NCBI GenBank assembly: GCA_963978905.1
Contig: OZ022258.1
Location: 53,552,591 to 53,616,590 of the forward strand
From: Trichostrongylus colubriformis
Taxonomy: Eukaryota; Nematoda; Chromadorea; Rhabditida; Trichostrongylidae
Length of the DNA stretch: 64,000 nucleotides
Direction of reading: 5' to 3'
Shown: positions 59,627-64,000 of the stretch, in pieces
Layout: every line of letters begins with the position of its first letter
Position numbering within the stretch: the stretch's first letter is position 1
The notes under the pieces: generated by a model
Databases searched by the model: none
Told to the model about the DNA's origin: nothing
Seen by the model: only the letters and a program-made list of their open reading frames with translations
Translations under genes and position numbers: made by a program

Positions 59627-59849
59627 GGGTCAATTCAAGTCGGGGGGGAGACGCAACTTTGCGTTCAGTTTTCATCGACGTTGAGCTTCTTTCCCTCCCT
59701 AGGCTTAGGCTAAAGCAGATGAAACCTATGCTTTGACAGATGTTTTTCATGTGGAAGGAGAGGATATCAATTTTAGCCTAAGCCTAGGGAGGGAAAGGAG
59801 CTTCGACCTTGACGCAAAATTGCGTCTCCCCCCCGACTTGAATTGACCC
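59627..59849. mobile_element. 223-bp foldback element with 8-bp target duplication
   Basis: Ends GGGTCAATTCAAGTCGGGGG and CCCCCGACTTGAATTGACCC are exact inverted repeats. The pairing continues through GACGCAA..TTGCGTC and, further in, TTTCCCTCCCTAGGCTTAGGC against GCCTAAGCCTAGGGAGGGAAA. Flanks TTAAACTT (59619-59626) and TTAAATTT (59850-59857) agree at 7 of 8 positions. Non-autonomous. An 8-bp duplication would fit a hAT-type origin. Confidence 0.88.
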
Positions 59850-60774
59850 TTAAATTTTTATTCCGATTTCATTTAATTACTTCTTTGATGGGGATTTTCA
59901 TGCACTTTTTCATCAACAGGTAATGAATCTTGTCTCACAGACCAAAGTTTGACGAAGTCAGTATGTGTAGAGTAATTCACTTGATTAACATGCATGATCG
60001 GTTCTGGTAATTACCTCAGCACAGCTGCATTCCAAGAAATTTAATCAAGGGAAATCTGACATTCGATTGCTATAATAGCTTTATTTGAGAAAGAAGAACT
60101 ACTGAGTTTCCCAGCAGGAAAATCGTCGTGCATTTTTTGTCACGTAAGTTGTAGCTCTTCTATGCTCCCATTAGAATAGCTGTCAAATTCTGATGGTCAT
60201 TCTTCAATCAATGCGGGCATGTTGCACAACAAAGTTTTCACTCTAACTGATCACAGAAATATGAAAAGCTGGAAAAAGCAGTGAAACCTCTGCAAGCGGA
60301 AGAAAAAGGATGAACTTGTGGTCGTTAAGTAGCATGAGAACTTAAAGGCACACCACGCGATGATCAGATTAGTGGCTTAATTTCTTGTGGAAAGCAGGAC
60401 CTTGGATAACGGCTCAGGCTGCGGCTTTGTTGTGGCTACACGGAGCAGCACCCCCACGATGATGTGCCTGCTTGAGCAGTACCAAGCCATCACACCTGAC
60501 CTTGAATGAACAATTTCATTATAAAGCTGCTCTCGTCATCAAATTGGCTGCTTCGTCAAATTATCTTCTCGTACCGCTGGCTCCCTCTTCCATATGAAGC
60601 AGCACATTGGAAATTCGTTCGTGTAAGGCCAGGCGTGATTGGTAGAGCAGTTATCCGTATCCGGAGACGTACTTGTTCCAAGAAAGTAAGCTACTAATCT
60701 GATTACCGCGTGATATGCTTTCAAGGCACAACCTTTTAACGATTAGCGCTACAAGTTCCTAGTACAATTCCGCT
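59850..60774. other. No gene seen
   Basis: Short frames only. GTGTAAGG at 60620-60627 would make a good donor, but no matching exon can be defined. Confidence 0.35.
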
Positions 60775-61104
60775 TTGACAGATATAAATTTTGAGGGTTT
60801 TTATACATCTTATAAAGAATTCATGGGTTTCACCTCAGCTGACACTAATTCAGAGCAGTGGAAGCTTCTGAAAGAGCGATTATTTCCTCGACAAAGTGCA
60901 GAAGGCGAGGATCTCACACGCTGCGCTTTTGAACCTGTAGCGTCAGCCTTTTGTAAACTACCATTTTTCATTTCTTGGACAACCTTTCGCCTCGTTAGCT
61001 GCGAGGAACCTACCGAGTTGTCCCGAATTTCTGTAAACCATCGAAGACAATTCGAATTTTTGAACGAGTCAACGTCGACTCTTTCAAGTGGGAATATAAG
61101 CTAA
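60775..61104 (+). CDS. Unrecognised open segment, possible exon
   Basis: About 110 open codons beginning just after a possible acceptor (CTTTGACAG, ending 60780). It includes EGFYTSYKEFMGFTSADT, EQWKLLKERLFPRQSAEGED and a Ser-rich end (ESTSTLSSGN) before a stop. The first in-frame ATG is 16 codons in. The composition looks protein-like, but no family is recognised and no partner exon is clear. It could be the last exon of a gene, a relic or chance. Confidence 0.22.
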   Translation: MTDINFEGFYTSYKEFMGFTSADTNSEQWKLLKERLFPRQSAEGEDLTRCAFEPVASAFCKLPFFISWTTFRLVSCEEPTELSRISVNHRRQFEFLNESTSTLSSGNIS

Positions 61105-61211
61105 AAAAGCCTAGGAATAAAACTGTTTAAAAGTTGAGAAATGGAAATCCAACAATCTTTTTTCTTTTTCTGCTCTCTCGCTCTCTCTGCATCACTTGGC
61201 CGTTGATGGTA

Positions 61212-61525
61212 AGTGCAGACGGGAGAGGGGCTAATTCAGTCGGCTCCTTGGAGCCGTGACAAAGGCCTGAAGAGACGCTTTTCAAATGGTAATTTCGCTG
61301 AAGATCCTATCTGGGCCACAATGTTTCATCTTAAAAATCGTGTGCCTCCAGACTTCATGATGGGCCTTTGAATGATCGAGCGCGGTTTGAAAGGACGATC
61401 AGTGGCGCAGCTCACTTTCTATGATACACTGAAAGTTGCACCTCCAGCTTTTCATGAAAGTTTTACGGCGAAGCAAGGCCCCGCTGTCGCGGCTTGACTT
61501 GGTCGCTGCACCACCTCTCCTTTTA
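61212..61525. mobile_element. Dispersed repeat family 3, two facing fragments
   Basis: 61212-61355 (GCAGACGGGAGAGGGGCTAA, GACGCTTTTCAAATGGTAAT) is a plus-oriented copy. About 61375-61525 resembles the same family in reverse (CGCTGTCGCGGCTTGACTTGG..GCTGCACC). The arrangement mirrors the head-to-head pair at 41.35-42.13 kb. The boundaries are approximate. Confidence 0.5.
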
Positions 61526-64000
61526 TGCAAGAGATGTGAGAAAAAACTCAATGAGAATCAATTGAAAGAATGAGCGGGTTCCCTCGTGCAGCTAGTCTAT
61601 TTTTATATTTATAATTGACCAAGCTGCCTCTCGTGATGACTTTCAGAGCGAAATGCAGCTATCTGTTTGTTAGTGGATATAGCTAAGCATAAAGCACCTA
61701 AATTCCTTGTTTCGACACATAGCATAGTGTTTCCATTGTGTCAACTGTTTATACTGCCATTGTTACTCCACAGCCATCCCTAACTTCCCTGCTGTGCCCT
61801 CAAGAAGCCTTTCATAAGCCGAAATGGCTCTTCTCTATTATGTCATAAATTTTTGAATTTTCGAAGGGTTTCATTGTACTTTCCTATGCTGACGCTGTGA
61901 AAATCAATGTACGAGCCTTCGTGGAGAAGTCCGTTCGATAAAGACGTCAATGTCCTTTTTTGGGTGAGAAAAATGTTGCGGCGTAGGAGGGCTTTCATGA
62001 TTATGCGCCACTTCCCATGCACTATAGTCCTTAATTTAATCTTTCAGGAAGTTCCCATAGACATACTGGTATTCCTTTCAACCTTGTTCTGTCACTATTT
62101 TTTCAAAAATATTTCATATTTTCAAGACCATTTTGCTTAAAAAACGCAGTCAAACTCACAATCAGTTGTTATTGCTCCAGTCTCACTCTTTGAGACGATA
62201 GAAAAGTTTTCAATTCATAGTAATATACACTTCAAACACCAAATAACAGCTTGTTCAATCTATAATTCCTCTGAGAAAATAAGCCATGCTCTTATTTTTT
62301 GATATCTATTGTAAATAAAGTCATAAACGCTATGAACTTCCCTGCAAGACACCACGGTTCCGAGTCTGAGTGTGAGAGAGGATAGGTATCAAAGCTCCAG
62401 CACTGCCTACAAATACTACTTCTACGCATTGCGTAACTCTTCCCGTAGAATTTGCAAAGTCACTGCGTGCGAATTTTCATAAATGTGGTTTTCTAACGAG
62501 TCTGCCTTACCTGAAATCCTTTTCCTTCCTAACGTCCCTTTCGTAGGTTTGGTGCCACCGGATGATTTATGACCCAGAATTCTTCACAGCACTCACTGTA
62601 CCATCACTTTTGCACGATGGCTCTGTTCAAGTTGTGAATCAGATCAACGGATAAACTCATTGATGGAGAGCCCAGCAATTATGAAATTCAATGTATTTGA
62701 AAAAAATATTCATGATTGATTGCCCTTGTACTCAACTGGTCGTAAGGATCCTGTCTTGAGTTGTTTTGAACATCATTCTCTAATGCCACAAATATCCACA
62801 TATTTGAAGATTTCATTAGGAGTTATCGAAGATGTGGACAAGTTTTCGGAGTTCTGCAACTGATTACTCCTTTTTGGTGAAACTCATTACAAGAGAAATA
62901 AAAAACAACGATTTCTCGAAGAATTATCATCTCTTCAATCAATATTTTCATATACTTTGTCCTGCAAGTACTTTAATAAGCTCATTTATATTTTCTCAGT
63001 GTGTCTACGAATCGCTTGAACGCCATAGTTTCCAGTAGACCTGTTCGGTTTGAACTAAGTGAATTAACTTCGCTACCTGACATTGCTGGATCGCCGTCCT
63101 TACTGCGTCGTCGCTGTCTCGGCCCGTCGTCGGCTATTGCTTCTAATCGTTTCATCGAACCACCCCTAAATTAGGCGCTCAACCATTGAGCGACGAAATC
63201 GAGCTGTGGCTAGTCTCCCCTCGACCACGGCTTGCTGCGCACCCACTGACATTATGTAAAAAGAACGCGAAATGTCTCTGAAACCCGCCTCTTGGACTTT
63301 TTCCGTGACATTTTGGTCGCACACTTCTTAAAGAACACGCTCTATTACATTTACTTATTTGTTTATTTAGTTTGGTGCTTGCTTTAAAAGTACCAGAACA
63401 TTAAGAAAAATCAAACAACTACTGCAGCTGTTTAAAAAGACGATAGAGCAGTTTTACAGCTCCTTAAAAAGGTGTTCAAACCAAGAATGAAAGGTCATCG
63501 TCAACCTACTGGATATGTTTATGCATCTACATACACATATTCTATTTATTTATTCATATTTAAGCTCGTATTCATGTATGTATGTCTCGAAAACATTTAT
63601 TAATTTTTGCTGTCTTTATAGCTTCTGATAAGTCACCCACTAGTTGTTTGGAAATGTCGAATTAAACATTTAGCACCACCGCCCGGAGAAGACACGAGGT
63701 TTATAATCCTACTAGAGATAGGAAGGACAAAGTCCACCCTGAAAAAGACCGTGATTTCACTTCTATACACCACAGATTCACTAGGAGCAACGCGTTTATC
63801 CCATAATATCAACACGTTCCACCTCCCACGATGCATATTTGGAAAGGCTAATGTATGAATAGTGCCCATTAAGTCCAAATATGTGGGTGCTATTAGCATT
63901 TTTTGAAAGAATATTCATTCAAGTGCAATGACAGCGCATGAATTGTAGGCAGGATGCATAGCTAATGAGATGTCTATTGAAGGAGTCTGGGAACACTTTT
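61526..64000. other. No gene seen to the window end
   Basis: AT-rich DNA with short frames. A local hairpin GGCGCTCAACCATTGAGCG at 63172-63190 sits in a GC-richer patch. Confidence 0.4.

Overview
The window looks like nuclear DNA of a clade V (strongylid, possibly hookworm-like) nematode. The evidence is short GT..AG introns with TTTCAG-type acceptors, a cuticle collagen with the nematode N-terminal domain, a nematode-style receptor tyrosine kinase, a mariner remnant and a very high density of small non-autonomous transposons. Nothing fixes the species. There is no CRISPR array, operon or prokaryotic feature.

Three genes are well supported. (1) A two-exon gene for a small secreted Cys-containing peptide (5057-5354, +). 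(2) A 22-exon receptor tyrosine kinase (32958-45002, +). It has a signal peptide, a Cys-rich N-terminus, a fibronectin-III-like ectodomain with many N-glycosylation sequons, one transmembrane helix, a kinase domain with all key residues and a tail with candidate SH2-docking tyrosines. (3) A five-exon cuticle collagen on the minus strand (48576-50708). The kinase and collagen genes are convergent (tail to tail), about 3.6 kb apart. I reconstructed the exons by hand. The reading frame joins at every junction except kinase exon 3 to exon 4, where a small exon or alternative splice site is probably missing from my model.

The remainder is almost all repeats. A tRNA-derived SINE of about 300 bp has 11 recognisable copies, three with clean 11-13 bp target-site duplications. 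A 230-240 bp inverted-terminal-repeat element has two complete copies, both with 9-bp duplications; one copy interrupts a SINE and the other lies in a kinase intron. Other families are a second inverted-repeat group (6.1, 23.1 and 34.7 kb), a GGTCGTA-containing group (20.8, 38.4 and 45.3 kb), a group at 22.2, 41.4, 41.9, 59.2 and 61.2 kb, several foldbacks (8.8, 13.9, 16.2, 21.2, 40.3 and 59.6 kb), an internally deleted mariner (53.8-54.6 kb), tandem duplications and microsatellites.

Region by region: 1-5 kb repeats; 5.0-5.4 kb secreted peptide; 5.4-32.9 kb gene-poor, repeat-rich DNA with one weak candidate at 7.5 kb; 32.9-45.0 kb receptor kinase with transposon-laden introns; 45-48.5 kb repeats; 48.6-50.7 kb collagen; 50.7-64 kb repeats, the mariner and two unrecognised open segments (56.9 and 60.8 kb) that might be exons. 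I found no convincing new multi-gene system. The most informative observations are the nested, time-ordered transposon insertions and the receptor kinase.
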